From Sambucus nigra (lineage: Eukaryota; Streptophyta; Magnoliopsida; Dipsacales; Adoxaceae), in assembly GCA_949130495.1 (NCBI GenBank), contig OX422207.1, forward strand, positions 834,432,073 through 834,496,072: 64,000 nucleotides of DNA, in the 5' to 3' direction. This document shows positions 37,148 to 49,639 of the stretch, one piece after another. A model generated the notes under the pieces. That model was not told the DNA's origin, ran no database searches, and saw only the letters and a program-made list of their open reading frames with translations. Each line of letters starts with the position of its first letter. Position 1 is the first letter of the stretch. The position numbers and the translations under genes are program-made.

Positions 37148-38355
37148 ATGGAATTTTCTCCATTTTCTATTTTCGATGGTTCCAACTATGCGTATTGGAA
37201 AGCGCGTATGAAATCGGCACTTAGGTCTATCGATGAGAGGCTTTGATTGTCAGTTGTTAACGGGTGGTCCCCACCTACATATTTGGTAGAAAATGGGCAT
37301 ATTCCCAAACCCGCAGATAAATGGAGTGAGAATGAATTTAAACTTGCAAATTTTAATTCCCGAGGTTTAAATGCCTTGTTTAGCACGGTCACACCGGATG
37401 AATTCCGACGTATCATGATGTGTGAAACCGCTAAGGAAGCTTGGGATGTTCTTCAACTCACTCACGAGGGAACTAGTGTCGTAAAAGCTTCTAAACTCCA
37501 AAACCTCACCACTCAATTTGAAACCATCAAAATGAATGAAAAAGAAACATTTGATGAGTTTTATGCTAGACTCTCTGATATTGTAAATTCTTCATTTAAT
37601 TTAGGAGAGAAAATACCCGACGATCGAGTTGTTAAGAAAATTTTAATGTCCCTACCCGAGAGATTTATCCCTAAAGTGACAATTTTAAATTCTTTACCCA
37701 CCTTGAACTTTACCAAACTTGAGGAACTAGTAGGTGATTTACAAACTTATGAATTAGATATGTTCCCCTCTAAAAATAAAAAGAAAATTGATAAGGACAT
37801 TGCTTTGAAAGCCCGAAAGGAGGAAAAACGAGTTGTGATTGATGAGAGTGATAGTGACTCGGAGGACATGGCTATGTTTGCTAGGAAGTTTCATAAATTT
37901 CTTAAATTTAACAAAGATAAATTTAAAAATGAATTAAAGAAATTTGAAAATTCTAAGCATGACAAAGCGGAAAATATCCCTAAAATTTTTAATAAAAATT
38001 TAAATAAGGACGAGTCTAATAGGTGTTACGGTTGTGAGGGTTATGGCCATACGGCTTTTGAATGGCCCACTAAACTAAGGAAAGAGGGTAAACAACCAAT
38101 TTCATATAATGCTACCCTTAGTGATAGTGATAAGGAAGAGGGGCCCGCTTCCCCCATTGATTTCAACTTTGTCACGTTCATGGCAAGTCATGTGAGCACC
38201 GAAATAAATCTTCTCATGAAGATATACAAATTCATGAAACTTCTAAGGTCTTTATTTGTGAAGCTATAAAAGATGACGGTAGTGAGAGTGGAGAAGAAAG
38301 AGAAAGTAAAAATGAAGAAGAGGTTGATATGAGTGAACTTCAATTTTCATTTTAA
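37148..38355 (+). pseudogene. Copia-type Gag of element B (disabled)
   Basis: True start is ATG 37148 (MEFSPFSIFDGSNYAYWKAR), the usual Copia Gag opening. A TGA at 37244 replaces a Trp codon (ERL-stop-LSVVNGW). The frame then stays open to 38269: UBN2-type helical core (KEAWDVLQLTHEGTSVVKAS, KMNEKETFDEFYARLSDIV, DRVVKKILMSLPERF) and a zinc knuckle CYGCEGYGHTAFEW in which the last Cys is Trp. A frameshift near 38200 leads into the acidic stretch DDGSESGEERESKNEEEVDM, ended by TAA at 38353. Three lesions plus the broken knuckle: not functional as Gag. Confidence 0.88.
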
Positions 38356-38778
38356 GAACTATATGAAGAATCTATTAAATTAAAAAGAGCAACTTTGAAG
38401 TTAGAAGCTAGTTTAAAGGAGTGTGCCAAGATTATCGATGAGAGTGCATTAGTTGATGACCTTAGGACACAAGAGAGAGCTCTTCGAGAGAAGCTTGTAT
38501 ATGTAGAAGGAGAGAGAGATAGCCCTAAGGGCTTAATGGAATCCTTGAAAAAGGAGCTTCTCACGTTTGAAGAGCGCAATATTTTATTAGAGTCTCACAT
38601 TTTAGATTTAGAAAATAAATTAAAAGACTCTAGTAAAGTCAAATTTGATTTGGAGTGTCGTTCGGAGAAATTAGATAAAATTTTAGGAACGATCCAAATT
38701 AAAAATGACACGTGTGGTTTAGGCTTCGATACTTGTAATGAATCAACTCATAAAGACAAAACCAATGTTTTAGGCTAA
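38356..38778 (+). pseudogene. Gag C-terminal coiled-coil segment of element B
   Basis: Open to 38778. Heptad-rich, charged sequence (LREKLVYVEGERDSPKGLME, LESHILDLENKLKDSSKVKF). The same type of coiled coil is found in the intact ORF of element C, including a GERD and a D-L-E/K-x-K-L/D-x-D-S-S run. It is followed by decayed sequence (to about 38940) resembling the knuckle region of element C. Confidence 0.75.
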
Positions 38779-40089
38779 TCCTCTTGGAACAATGTTATAG
38801 ATCATTCCTTAGTTAAGTCTTTTCGCCGAGTCTTTAGGCGCTCACATTGTAGTTGAAAAGGTCATCTTAGGAAATTTGTTTTGATCTTAAACAAGGTCCT
38901 AGAAAATCCCACCGTAAGGCAACCGAGGTAGCCAAGATTCCTAAATCCTGAGATCGTCATTCATCATTAGTTTGGGTTAGGAGATCCGACTTGGTAGCTT
39001 TACGAGATAGGATTTTTTATTCTCACTAACTTTCACATGGTTTCTCACTTGCTAAATCTAAAGGTTGAATGTGTTAGTTTTGTTTGCATACTTTAGCTTT
39101 TGTGCTTTATACTATATTATCACGCTAATTGTATGCTTGCTTATCATGTTTCTAGTCTATACTCCACGATTTATCACATGCTAGAATTATGATTTGTGTT
39201 TATCTTTTGTATTATATTTGTTTCATTTTAAGTATGTATTAAATGAAAAATACAAAAAAGATTTTTGTTTACCATTTGTGTTTTCACTTTTTAGTAATCT
39301 AGGCTTAATGAAAAATACAAATGATTTTTGTGTGTCTTTTGAGTAAATATTTTTATTTGTTTGGTTAAAAATTTTAAAAACTCAAAAAGATTTTTTTTTG
39401 TATTTTGGTTTTACACACCTTGTGTGGCATATGTTTGTGTTTGAATCCCTTCTTTTTCGCTTCCATGTGGCTAGAAATTTTGGTTAAGATTGCCAATCCT
39501 TAAAATGTTCTTTACCATGCTTACATGGAGTAGTTGGATTTTGTGTTGTCATAATGGATTCTATTTTTATATGCCTCAATTCACATATGCACGAGCTCAC
39601 TTGAAATTTTAACTTCACATGTATATTTAAGCTTTGTGAGGTGTTCTCCTACTAATCTAGTCATCTACGTATTATGTGACGTAGGAGGACTAGTGCATGT
39701 TAAAATCCATTGCACATGAGATTTGTCTGAGATATAAAAATGATATATATAAATGTGCACGAGGAAGGGCTCCGAAAGGAAATATCATCCTTTGCGAGTA
39801 AGCCACTGTTTGCTTAGACCTAAAAGAAATACGTGGTCCAAAGGACTAAAAGTATAATGGCATTAAAAGAAAATATTTTCCAAAGGCCTAATTATTTTAG
39901 TTTTATATAGTCATTCAAAAATTAATATGCTTATTTTGAGGGAGTTTAGATGGTATATCAACGGTTTGCACAATGTCCGTTTATCCTAGTTGCGCTTTCA
40001 ATGTCATGACTCTATTAGTTTGTAGAATCATCAATATAATAGGCTTGTATGCATTGTGTTTGTTTGTTCAATGAGTTCAATTTATATTG
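38779..40089 (+). other. Non-coding interior of element B
   Basis: No protein recognised beyond about 38940. T-rich, with repeated AAAAAGATTTTT blocks. Confidence 0.55.
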
Positions 40090-43077
40090 TCACATGAGGC
40101 AAGGGGCGTCACATCGGCGCCCGGATGTGACGATAAATACGCAAGGGTTCCTGCAACAAGCTGGATGTGTGCGGGTAAAGAAGCTAGTCCAGGATACTAG
40201 ACTTAGGTTAGCGACTTGGAACATAGGGACTATGAAAGGAAAAGGGATGGAGTTAGTAGATAGCATGATAAGAAGAAAAGTTAACATAGCTTGTTTACAA
40301 GAAACTAAATGGGTCGATGAGAAAGCTAGAGAAATAGAAAATACAGGATTTAAATTTTATTATACAGGAAAACATAGAAATAAGAACGGAGTTGGAATAA
40401 TAGTAGACATGAACTTTAAGGACGATATTGTAACCGTTATTAGGAAATGTGATAGACTTATACTTGTAAAATTGGTATTAGGTGAAAACATAATTAATAT
40501 TGTTAGTGCTTATGCACCTCAAGTAGGATTAGATGAGCACACTAAAGTACAATTTTGGGAGCAAATGGATGAACTAATTCAAGAAATACCCGTAGGTGAG
40601 AAAATCTATATAGGGAGAGATTTTAATGGCCATGTAGGAGAAGATCGTGTAGGATATGAGATAGTGCATGGAGGATATGGTTTGGGAGATAGGAACGACG
40701 GGGGAGAGTCTATCTTAGATTTTGCGATGGCTTATGATTTTGTACTAGTAAATACATGTTTTAAAAAGAGGCTTGAACGCTTAATAACTTATAAAAGTGG
40801 AACGCACAAGAGCCAAATAGATTTTTTCATTACTAGAAAAGGAGACCGATTAACATGTAAAGATTGTAAGGTTATCTCGGGAGAGAGCTTAACCTTACAA
40901 CATAGGATAATGGTGTTGGATGTGAATATTAAAAATCAATCACGAGTGCGAAAAGTGAAGATTAACCCACGAACTAGGTGGTGGAACTTAAAAGGAGAGA
41001 AATTAGAACTATTTAAATATAAATTATTAAATGAAGAAACATGGAATACTGAAGAAGAGACTAACATAATGTGGAATAAGATGACCATATGCATTAGGAG
41101 AATATCAAAAGAAATTCTTGGTGAATCAAAAGGCAAGGGGCCACAGTCTAAAGAAACTTGGTGGTGGAATGAAGAAGTACAAAATATAGTAAAAATTAAA
41201 AGGGAGTGCTTTAAAACATGGCAAACAAATAGAAATGAAGAAAATTTTGAGAAATATAAATGGGCTAAAAAGGAAGTTAAGAAAGTGGTAAGAGATGCTA
41301 AGTTAAAAGCGTATGATGATCTTTATACAAAATTAGGTACACAAGAAGGGGAAAAAAGTATTTATAAGCTTGCTAAACTTAGGGACAGGAAAACAAAAGA
41401 TTTTAATAACGTTAAGTGTATCAAAAGTGATGATTCGAAAGTCCTAGTCAAAGATGATGAAATTATGATAAGATGGAAAAACTACTTTGAGAGGTTATTA
41501 AATGGAGATAATGGGAGTAGATTAGATATAGAGGAACTTAGGGAGACTTGAAAAAATATATTTTATCGCAGAATTAGGACAACAGAGGTAAGGATTGCTC
41601 TAAAAAAGCTGAAAACAGGGAAGGCTTTAGGACCAGATGGTATCCCTATTGAGGTTTGGAAGTGCTTAGAGGAGGATGGAGTATCATGGCTTACAAAATT
41701 ATTCAATAGAATTTTAATGATTAATAGGATGCCTGATGAATGGAGAAAAAGTGTTTTAGTGCCTATTTATAAAAATAAACGGGACATACAAAGTTGTTCA
41801 AATTAGCGTGGTATTAAGTTAATGAGTCATACAATAAAACTTTGGGAGATAGTGATTGAATATAGATTGAGATTAAAGGCAACAGTATCTGAGAATCAAT
41901 TTGGGTTTATGCATGGGTGGTCAACAATGGAAGCAATCTATTTATTGAGGAGATTAATGGAGAGGTATAGGGAGAAAAAGAAGGATCTTCATATGATTTT
42001 TATAGATTTGGAGAAGGCGTATAATAGGATACCCAGAGATATAATATGGTGGGTTCTACATAAAAGAGGAGTGACTCACAGATATATTGATGTGATCAAG
42101 GATATGTATGATGGTGCGATGACTACAGTAAGAACATCAGCCTGACAAAGTAGTGAATTTTCAATTACGGTAGGTCTACACCAAGGTTCAGCATTAAGTC
42201 CTTATCTCTTTGCGCTTATTATGGATGAGTTGACTGGACAAATACAAGATGAGGTGCCATGGTGTATGCTATTTGCAGATGATATCGTTTTAGTAGATGA
42301 GACTAAGACAGGGATTAATGCTAGGTTTGAATTGTGGAGAGAAACTTTAGAAACAAGAGGATTTAAAATCAGCAGAACTAAAATAGAATATGTGGAGTGC
42401 AATTTTAGTAGTAATAGGAGGACAAATGGAGATGTGGTGAAATTGGAGGGTCAAGAGATACCTATAAACGATAATTTTCGTTATTTAGGATCGATTATCC
42501 AAAAAGATGGAGATATTAGTAATGATGTTACTCATAGGATTAGAGCAGGCTGGGTTAAGTGGAGAAGTGCTACTGGTGTTTTGTGTGATAGGCGTATACC
42601 TTTGAAGTTAAAAGGTAAATATTATAGGACGGCCATTAGACCCGCCATGTTATAAGGGACAGAGTGTTGGGCAACCAAGAAACAAAATGTGCAGAAAATG
42701 AGTGTGACGGAGATGCGAATGCTAAGATGGATTTGTGGTAAAACTCGAAAGGATAAAATTAAAAATGAACAAATTCGTAAAACGGTAAAAGTAGCTCCTA
42801 TAGAAGATAAATTGAGAGAAAATCGACTTCGATGGTTTGGACACGTCAAGCGTAGACCAATGGATGCTACTGTAAGGAAGAATGATTTAGTTAGTATTGA
42901 TGGTAACACAAGGGGTAGAGGTAGGCCTAAATTGACTTGGTGGGATATTATAAAAAAGGACATGATGTCATGTGGTTTAACCGAAGATATTGCACTAGAC
43001 AGAATGGAATGGAAAAATAGGATTCATGTAGCCGACCCCAAATAATTGGGAAAAGGCTTTGTTGAGTTTAGTTGAGT
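40090..43077 (+). mobile_element. RTE-type LINE inserted in element B
   Basis: About 3 kb. The 5' part has GGGGCGTCACATCGGCGCCC as in plant RTE elements; the 3' end follows the ORF with GGGAAAAGGCTTTGTTGAG and short TTGAG/TTTAG repeats, without a long poly-A, as usual for RTE. One ORF encodes endonuclease and reverse transcriptase. Exact ends and TSD are not resolved. Confidence 0.85.
40094..43045 (+). pseudogene. RTE LINE endonuclease-reverse transcriptase ORF, four nonsense changes
   Basis: One reading frame throughout (about 980 codons) with no frameshift, interrupted by stops at 41549 (TGA), about 41804 (TAG, CSN-stop-RGIKL where Tyr is usual), 42143 (TGA) and 42653 (TAA, ML-stop-GTECWA where Tyr is usual). 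Domains: APE endonuclease 40200-40920 (RLATWNIGTMKGKGMELVD, NIACLQETKW, GRDFNGHVG, SQIDFFITRK); RT 41580-42400 (TGKALGPDGIPIEVWK, FIDLEKAYNRIPRD, GLHQGSALSPYLF, catalytic FADDIVLV); C-terminal part 42689-43045 (RLRWFGHVKRRPMD, GRGRPKLTWW, ADPK). Plants often annotate this family as craniofacial-development-protein-2-like. GRDFN has Arg in place of the usual Gly/Gly-Asp context. Confidence 0.92.
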
Positions 43078-44066
43078 ACATGGCGCTATATCTAAATGTG
43101 ATAAAAAAATTTCAATCAAATGAGAACTCCGTGAATATGTTTTAAGTTAAAGGGTTTTAATTCATTGGTATCTTGTTCACACCCGTTCACTTTCGTTTCC
43201 ATATGACACATTTATGCTATACGAGTGTGGAAAACTCATGTTAATTTATTTTGTGTCATTTGTGAGTTTATATCTATATATGTGTGCTTGTATATATTTT
43301 ATATCTATTATGTATGCATATATATGATATTATGTTTTATTTTGAGTCTTTGCCATTTTAGCTCGCCTTCTATGCTTTAATTCATAATTGGTACCTAACT
43401 TGTTGCAAAATTTAGTTTGACATCACATACATAGTTTCTTATGTTTCAAATTTATATCATTTTTGTTCGCTTCATAGTTAGCATCCATTATACTTTCTTG
43501 GATTAGTTATTATCTATTTGTTTCCCATATGCTTTCATGTCTTTAACACTTTATGCATCTTCGCTCTACTTGTTTTCCCATATATATATATATATCCCTT
43601 TTGTAGTTTTTAGGGAAATTCATGTACTTAATTATCTTGTGGGAGAAATGTTTGCTTTATTAATTCTATCACCTTTGTCTATTCCTGAACAAAAAGGGAG
43701 AGAATGATATGGGGAGAAATGGTATTTAATCCTATTATAATCATATCTTAGTTTAGAAGATTTGACTTGGGGGGAGAGCCCTATCTTCTTAGGTTGATCA
43801 TAGTTGATAAATGAGAATTAATTTAGGGGGGGAGGGTATTTAATTTCATTGCATTTAAATCTTTGATATTCCCTATGCGTTTAATGTTTGCTTAAGTGTA
43901 GAGAAATTTTATTTAGCAGCAACCTTTTATCGGCAAAGCTATTGATCATTGGGTCTTGAGTTAAGTTTTCTATTTTTGGGTCGGATGTTTTTGAGTCTAG
44001 TAGAGCTTGACGACCCTTTAGGATTTTGTTTTGCTTTTTGTCCCGAAATAGCCAAAGGGGGAGATT
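43078..44066 (+). other. 3' non-coding interior and PPT of element B
   Basis: T-rich, no gene. Several GGGGGAGA/GGGGAGA runs (43696-43830) and finally the polypurine tract AAAGGGGGAGA (44054-44064) before the 3' LTR. Confidence 0.7.
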
Positions 44067-45616
44067 TGTAAGGACACAAGTCTCCGATTAAGTCTTAATG
44101 TAGTGTTGGCTCAATTCCGGACAAAAATGTTTGAGTCTTAGGATAGAGTTCTTGACCATCCATCAAACCTATGACATGTTGAAGTTGAAGACGTTGCGGC
44201 CTACTTATCAAGAGAACATCATTGTCGGTTTACATCTTCCTCGTTTCACATCATCAACTTAGTTCCAATTTCTCTTAAGGTATGAATGCATTACATATAT
44301 ATAAGAGCTTGGAACAATTTTTTAATGGGTGTAATTTTATCTTAAAATAAATTTTCTTTTCAGAAGTTTACTTTAGAACTTTGTATAAAAAGTTTTTGGG
44401 CTTAATTTTTAAAATGACCATTTTGGCATTTCGTTCGAAATTGTCGTTCGAACTAGAATTTCGTTCACACGAGTGTGCTAACAACTTTTCCCAATTGACC
44501 TCTAGAACCTCGTTAGAAGGTCGTTCAAACGATACTTCATTCGAACGAAAATCTCGTTCGAACGAGATTTCTAGGGGAGAAATTTTTTGGCAGTTTTAAC
44601 CCATTTTCCATTACTTTGTCCCACTATCTTATGATAGTTTTGAAGGCAACTTCGGGATAGACCTTTTCTAAGAATTTTTCAACCTCCTTGAGAGTTTGTT
44701 GAGAGCCAATATTTCATAACAAAAGTCCCAGTTTTCATGTGTCAAAATTAATTAGAAATTCTCTTATACACATGTGTTTTCATCCATAAAATCAATTTAT
44801 GTTTATTCCAAGTTCTTAAATATATATATCTTGCTTGGAGTTGTTTGGCAAGATTGGTTCATCTCTACCACAAGAATAAGTTTGGGTTTGCTTCTACATC
44901 CCTCAAATAAGAAGAAGCCTTTATTTGGCTGCGGCATTCTCACATGGTGAAAGGCACCATGTGTGGTTGATGGTTGCTTGGTCTTAATTGGAGGACTCCA
45001 AGGTTCCGGTGGACTCCGGGATTATTTGCTAGGCAGAGGTTGAAGTTTGAAGGAGCGCCTCAAGGCTTGAAGGGAGTCGAGTCAGTTGTGTAAGTCCTCT
45101 TGTTGAGTCTTTGTAAAATTCATACCATACTTAGTGAATTTGTTAGGCCAAAGTGAATTTGTTAGGCCAAGGCCGTCCGAGGTTTTTTTCCGATTTGGGT
45201 TTTTCCTCGTACATCGCCGTGTTGTGGGATTGTGAATTTATTTTATCTTTTGCAAAAATCACCTAGAACTCATGCTTAGGGTAAAAATATAAAATTGGGT
45301 TTAATTCGCATTTTTGATTAAAATGGTGCATGTCTAATTATTTGGATAAATTTATTTAAGTTAATTTAATTCAAGTTGGAACTAAATTAATTGGTTATTA
45401 GTCTTGTCAAATTTATTTAAACTTGATAATTAAATTAATTTGGTTTGAGTGAATTTAAAGTGTGTGTAAGTTTACTTTAATTCACTTTGTTGTGTTTAAT
45501 TTTAGTTTGTTTTAAGAAATTAAAATTTGTCAATTGGGTGTGTTGAACCATCTTTATTCCGCATTAAAGGAAATTTATTTTTATAAAATTAAAATTGGGG
45601 TTCTACGTTTCCAACA
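44067..45616 (+). repeat. Element B 3' LTR
   Basis: Collinear with 35478-37081. Differences include loss or non-expansion of the AT tract (44819-44830 only) and a small local duplication GTGAATTTGTTAGGCCA (45134-45170). TATA-like ACATATATATAAG at 44292-44304. Confidence 0.9.
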
Positions 45617-45887
45617 AACCATTTATATTTTATGTTGCGTGATTTTACTTTACTACTAGGCTTTATTTGATTGGAATTAATCTTAGTAGGATTTTAACAC
45701 CTACATTTGTAATTGACATTTAATTAAAATATTGATACGATGACTCTTTTTATTCTATCTCATTTAAGTGAATACATGAGACTCTTGTATTCCATGTTAG
45801 TTAAATGAATATACATTTAATGTATAACATGTGTGAAATTATCATTGAAAGGAGGAGTTTTATAGTTATATATGTGATATGGGTGAT
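45617..45887 (+). repeat. Tat-type LTR, segment 3, then spacer
   Basis: GTTGCGTGATTTTAC and GGATTTTAACACCTACA (ending about 45705) fit the last part of the LTR begun at 20080 and interrupted twice. The remainder up to 45887 is unassigned. Confidence 0.4.
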
Positions 45888-48190
45888 ACCCCGTGTAATT
45901 AAATACTTAGGTTGATTAAGTCTAAATATAAAATCATACATGATATTAAAAAAATATACCATTTTTCGCATCAAATGAAAGATATAACAAGATATAGAAT
46001 GATATGAAAGTCCTCAATGTAATCTTAAAATAAAATCCCCAAAGTCTATAAGATAAGTACACAAATATATCAACATTATGCCTCAATGCAGTCCACAAAT
46101 AAGTCTATGAATAATATAAGCCAACTAAGTCATAACATACAAACTAGAATATCTCAAATGAACTAGACTAAAATGTAAAAATGAAAAATTGAAATGAAAT
46201 AGGAGCCCGCATCATCCCCTCTAGTTAGAATCCGAAATGAGAGAGATGAGTTGTAAGTGTTAACTGAAACAAGAAAGATAAATGGGAGGTCCAACACGAG
46301 CACCCAAGGTCCATGAAAAAAAATGGGTCAAAACCTTAGAAAGTAACCTAGCTAGGTAACTCAAAGTAGTTATATGAGTAGAAAATAAAATCACAGTATA
46401 TATAAAATCCAAATGAACAGCCCATCCCATAAAACATAACCTCATAGTGTAATAAAATCATCTCAATTCATATAATTTATTAATTATCCTCATTGATTAA
46501 TCAAAACGTAACCGGCATGCGCCCCTTTGTTTTGGCCATCTCATAAACACATGGTACGCCAAATCAAATTGTTACATAGCCCATAGCCACCTGCCTTGTG
46601 TCGAACTCCTTAACACGTATAATTCATAAACATCACATAAATTAAACTTTCACATAACTCACAACCACCTGCCTCATAGTGCCACACTCCTCAACATGTA
46701 TAATTCATAAACATCATATGAATCAAACCATCACATAAACCTCTGTCGCCTATTTCGCACCGTTGATAACCCGTAGCCACCCTGCTACACAATGCCGAAA
46801 TAAAACCAAATAATTAATCGTTCTCATCAAATATGACAACATAAGGTTGTCCTTTCTCAACTCACCCATGCACTTTTGTTTTACATATATCAACATAGGG
46901 GTTTTCCTCCTTGGAACTCATCCAATCACATACCATATATTCATTTATCAATGACATTAAGAACTTTGACACGTCTTTTATCGCTCCGTGCTAACATCTT
47001 TATACCCCATTTATCCCACCCTTGAGTCATAATCATTTAAAGCCTTTAATACGTTTTAGTCCATGTCATAAGGAGCTAAGGGGATAGTAATATTTTAAGT
47101 GACTTCTCGTAAAATAAGGCACTATAATAAAAGCATGTTGATTTTGTTAAAGGTTTGAGTTGTCACTCCTACTCATCTCTAAACTCCGTACGTGGGACGT
47201 CTCACCGAAGTGAAATCCAAACAAGGAACCCCACGATACACTTTCCTTTAGATAAGGTAGTTGTTAAGATATATTTTATTAGGGTTTATTATGAGAGAGT
47301 AAGATAAGAATTTAAGTATCAATGCGTGCAATTAATCCAACTTGTCTAACATTATTATCCAACAACCAAACCAATAACCAATATTTATCCCATACACATT
47401 ATATCATCTACATAACAAAAATGGAAATCAACAATAACAAGGTCTCAAGTGAGGGCTCACACGTGTGTATCAAGTGTCCTAAGACATTAATATTGTAGTT
47501 ACATTATTTCTTATAAGATGAATAAGGTTCTCATAACAAATCAATTTGGGACATAAATTTAAAAACATTAAGTCCATAAATTCTAATTTTCAAATCTCAA
47601 TTTGTTAATTTCTACAAATGGGGTCCAAACCCAAAAATGTCATTTTCATGCTTTGGGGCCTATAATCAATTTCCACAAATTAATGGGGGTCGACATTTTT
47701 TTTCGAGTAAATGCGACTATCTAAATTCATCTAATTATAACATAATTTATGAAGATGCAAATTCTTGAGGGGTTACTAAATAAATTTAACACTAACATTT
47801 AATTTACGTAAATTTAACAAATACACAGAGAGAAGTAGAAAGTCACTTGCCTCAAAGTGCGTCCCGAAACTTTAAATTTCTAGTTGGAGGAGAGACCCTT
47901 GAATTTGTCCTTAAAATACCCCTTGGAAAAAGTATTGAAACATTGATTTTCATAAAATAGATAAGAGTTAGTTTTTTTAATTGTAATAAACTCAAGTGTT
48001 GGTGGAAAGGTGGTAGAATATCTATCTGGGAGGTTTTTTTTTCTATAAAAAGGAAAAAGGGACTCCATTGGTTTATGTGCAAAGGGTTACCGAAATATCT
48101 CCTCAATCGCTTCCTTATTACTCCTCGAATATAGCCAGCATTTCCTAAAAGAAATAAAAACCCAACTGCCCTTCCTTTTTCATAAAAGCC
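45888..48190 (-). repeat. Probable degenerate Gypsy LTR (solo or truncated)
   Basis: Opens GGGTGATACCCCGTGTAATT, similar in layout to the element A LTR end (TGTGACATCCCGCCTAATTAAATAC). It contains CACAACCACCTGCC-type repeats and a copy of the recurrent LTR motif at 47190-47245. The second end is not located; no ORF. Placement as an LTR in the same orientation as element A is inference from shared motifs. Confidence 0.45.
47190..47245. repeat. Recurrent LTR motif, copy 5
   Basis: CGTGGGACGTCTCACCGAAG then GAAATCCAAACAAGGAACCC and GATACAC. Closest in sequence to copies 2-4, although the surrounding repeat is otherwise different. Confidence 0.7.
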
Positions 48191-48205
48191 TCAACCGCCT
48201 TCCTT

Positions 48206-48660
48206 ACACTGTGCCACGTACCGAGAATGGTCATCATTTTGGACCGTGACTAAAGCTTAAGGTCACAATTTTGATCTATGACCATTTTGGGGGTCACGGT
48301 CCGAATCCGTGACCATAATAGGTGGTCACGATCCTTTTGGTAAGATCAACATTAGGGGGTTAGTCAAGGATGTGAAATGTGACCAAGTGGTCATGGATCA
48401 TAACTTTGACCCCAACCATGATAACTGATCGTGTTGTTAGATGGTCACGATCCCTAACTGTGACCATAATTCGTGGAATTTTGATGTTGGTCGCGGTCTC
48501 AAACCGTGACTCTCAGTTGTGACCAAAATGGTCACGGCTCAGAATCGTGATTGTTTAATTTGTCTTAATTTATGGAAACGGTTTTAAACTATGACCATAT
48601 ATTAATACAAATTAAATGGTCACGATTTTAGTCACGGTATAAATTTAATTAAAAATAATA
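48206..48660. repeat. Cluster of GGTCACG motifs in both orientations
   Basis: More than 15 degenerate copies of GGTCACGR or its inverse (such as CCGTGACC, TGTGACCA) in about 450 bp. The density and mixed orientation resemble the subterminal arrays of CACTA elements, but no CACTA terminus was found beside it. Confidence 0.75.
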
Positions 48661-49639
48661 ATTTTTAATTTTCTGCCTCCCAAAAAAATCTGTACATGTT
48701 CTCAAACTTGTATACCTTTCCATTAAAGAACGAACTATTCCATGAATCAAAAAATAATAATACAACACAAATTAACTAACTATTAAGCCATCAAATTGTT
48801 CAACACAACCTATATACATTTCCACAAATAATAATACAATACAAGTTGTATACACTTCCACATAAAATAATACAACACAACTTGTATACATTTCCACAAA
48901 TAAATATTTATATCTTCAATGTCTTCCTTCCACGAAACATAGCCAAAATGTTCAAAGTGTTCCTTCTCCAACGAGGCCCGTAGATATTTAAAAATGTTTC
49001 AAATGTAAGAACGGATTTGAATTCCAAGATGACTTTGGGATGCCTTCATTGGCAAAAATGGCATTAAAGTCCATGTAGTTCGTACGACGAACAAGGTGTC
49101 AAATGTCAAATGTGTTGGAAATATAAAAAACTAAGTGAACACTCTAAATTTGGAATTGTGCTATAAGTCCTCTCTTTTGGATTTATGAAAATAGAGTTAA
49201 ATGTACATATGACAATAGAAAGAGTAGGATTGGTGATAAAATTATTATAAAAAAGATACAAATGGAATAAGAACACTAAAATATGCATCTGTAGTCTTGT
49301 CTAAGTATCCTTTAATAGTCTCTTGGAGGTCTAACTGGTCCAACGCATCCGAGGTTACTAGTTGCATAATAAGACTATAACATAACTATATTAAGCTTAA
49401 AATCTCGGATGAATTCGATTGATTAGACCCCCAAGAAACTATACAAGGGTACTCACATGAAATAAAGAAGGATTAGTGATATAAGGATATTAGAAAATGG
49501 GATTAGTATTACCAAAAAGATAGGCAGCCACACAAATAGTTAACATCAACAAAAATCATGACCATTCATGCAGTTAGCTCAGTTTGGCGATTTGTTATCG
49601 TGTGGTTATGAATGCACTACAGAATTGTGGGACTGAAAA
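48661..49639. other. Spacer with short repeats, no gene
   Basis: 48765-48905 has three diverged units of an AATACAACACAA / CATTTCCACAAATA repeat. Otherwise AT-rich and unassigned. Confidence 0.45.

Larger units (their letters stand above)
35478..45616 (+). mobile_element. Gag-only Copia-like LTR retrotransposon (element B)
   Basis: LTRs 35478-37081 (1604 bp) and 44067-45616 (1550 bp), both TGTAAGGACA...CCAACA. PBS TGGTATCGGATTCGAAGC begins 37084; PPT AAAGGGGGAGA ends just before the second LTR. The interior has a Copia-type gag (pseudogene) and no protease, integrase or RT of its own; the only RT is that of a LINE inserted at about 40090-43077. Without the LINE the interior is about 4 kb. 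Structure matches TR-GAG-type non-autonomous elements. The putative TSD is decayed: AATAA before, AACCA after. Confidence 0.87.

Noticed and set aside
40090..40287. Minus-strand ORFs over the LINE (also 40936-41136, 42202-42402, 42622-42963)
   Set aside because: Shadow frames of the plus-strand endonuclease-RT coding sequence.
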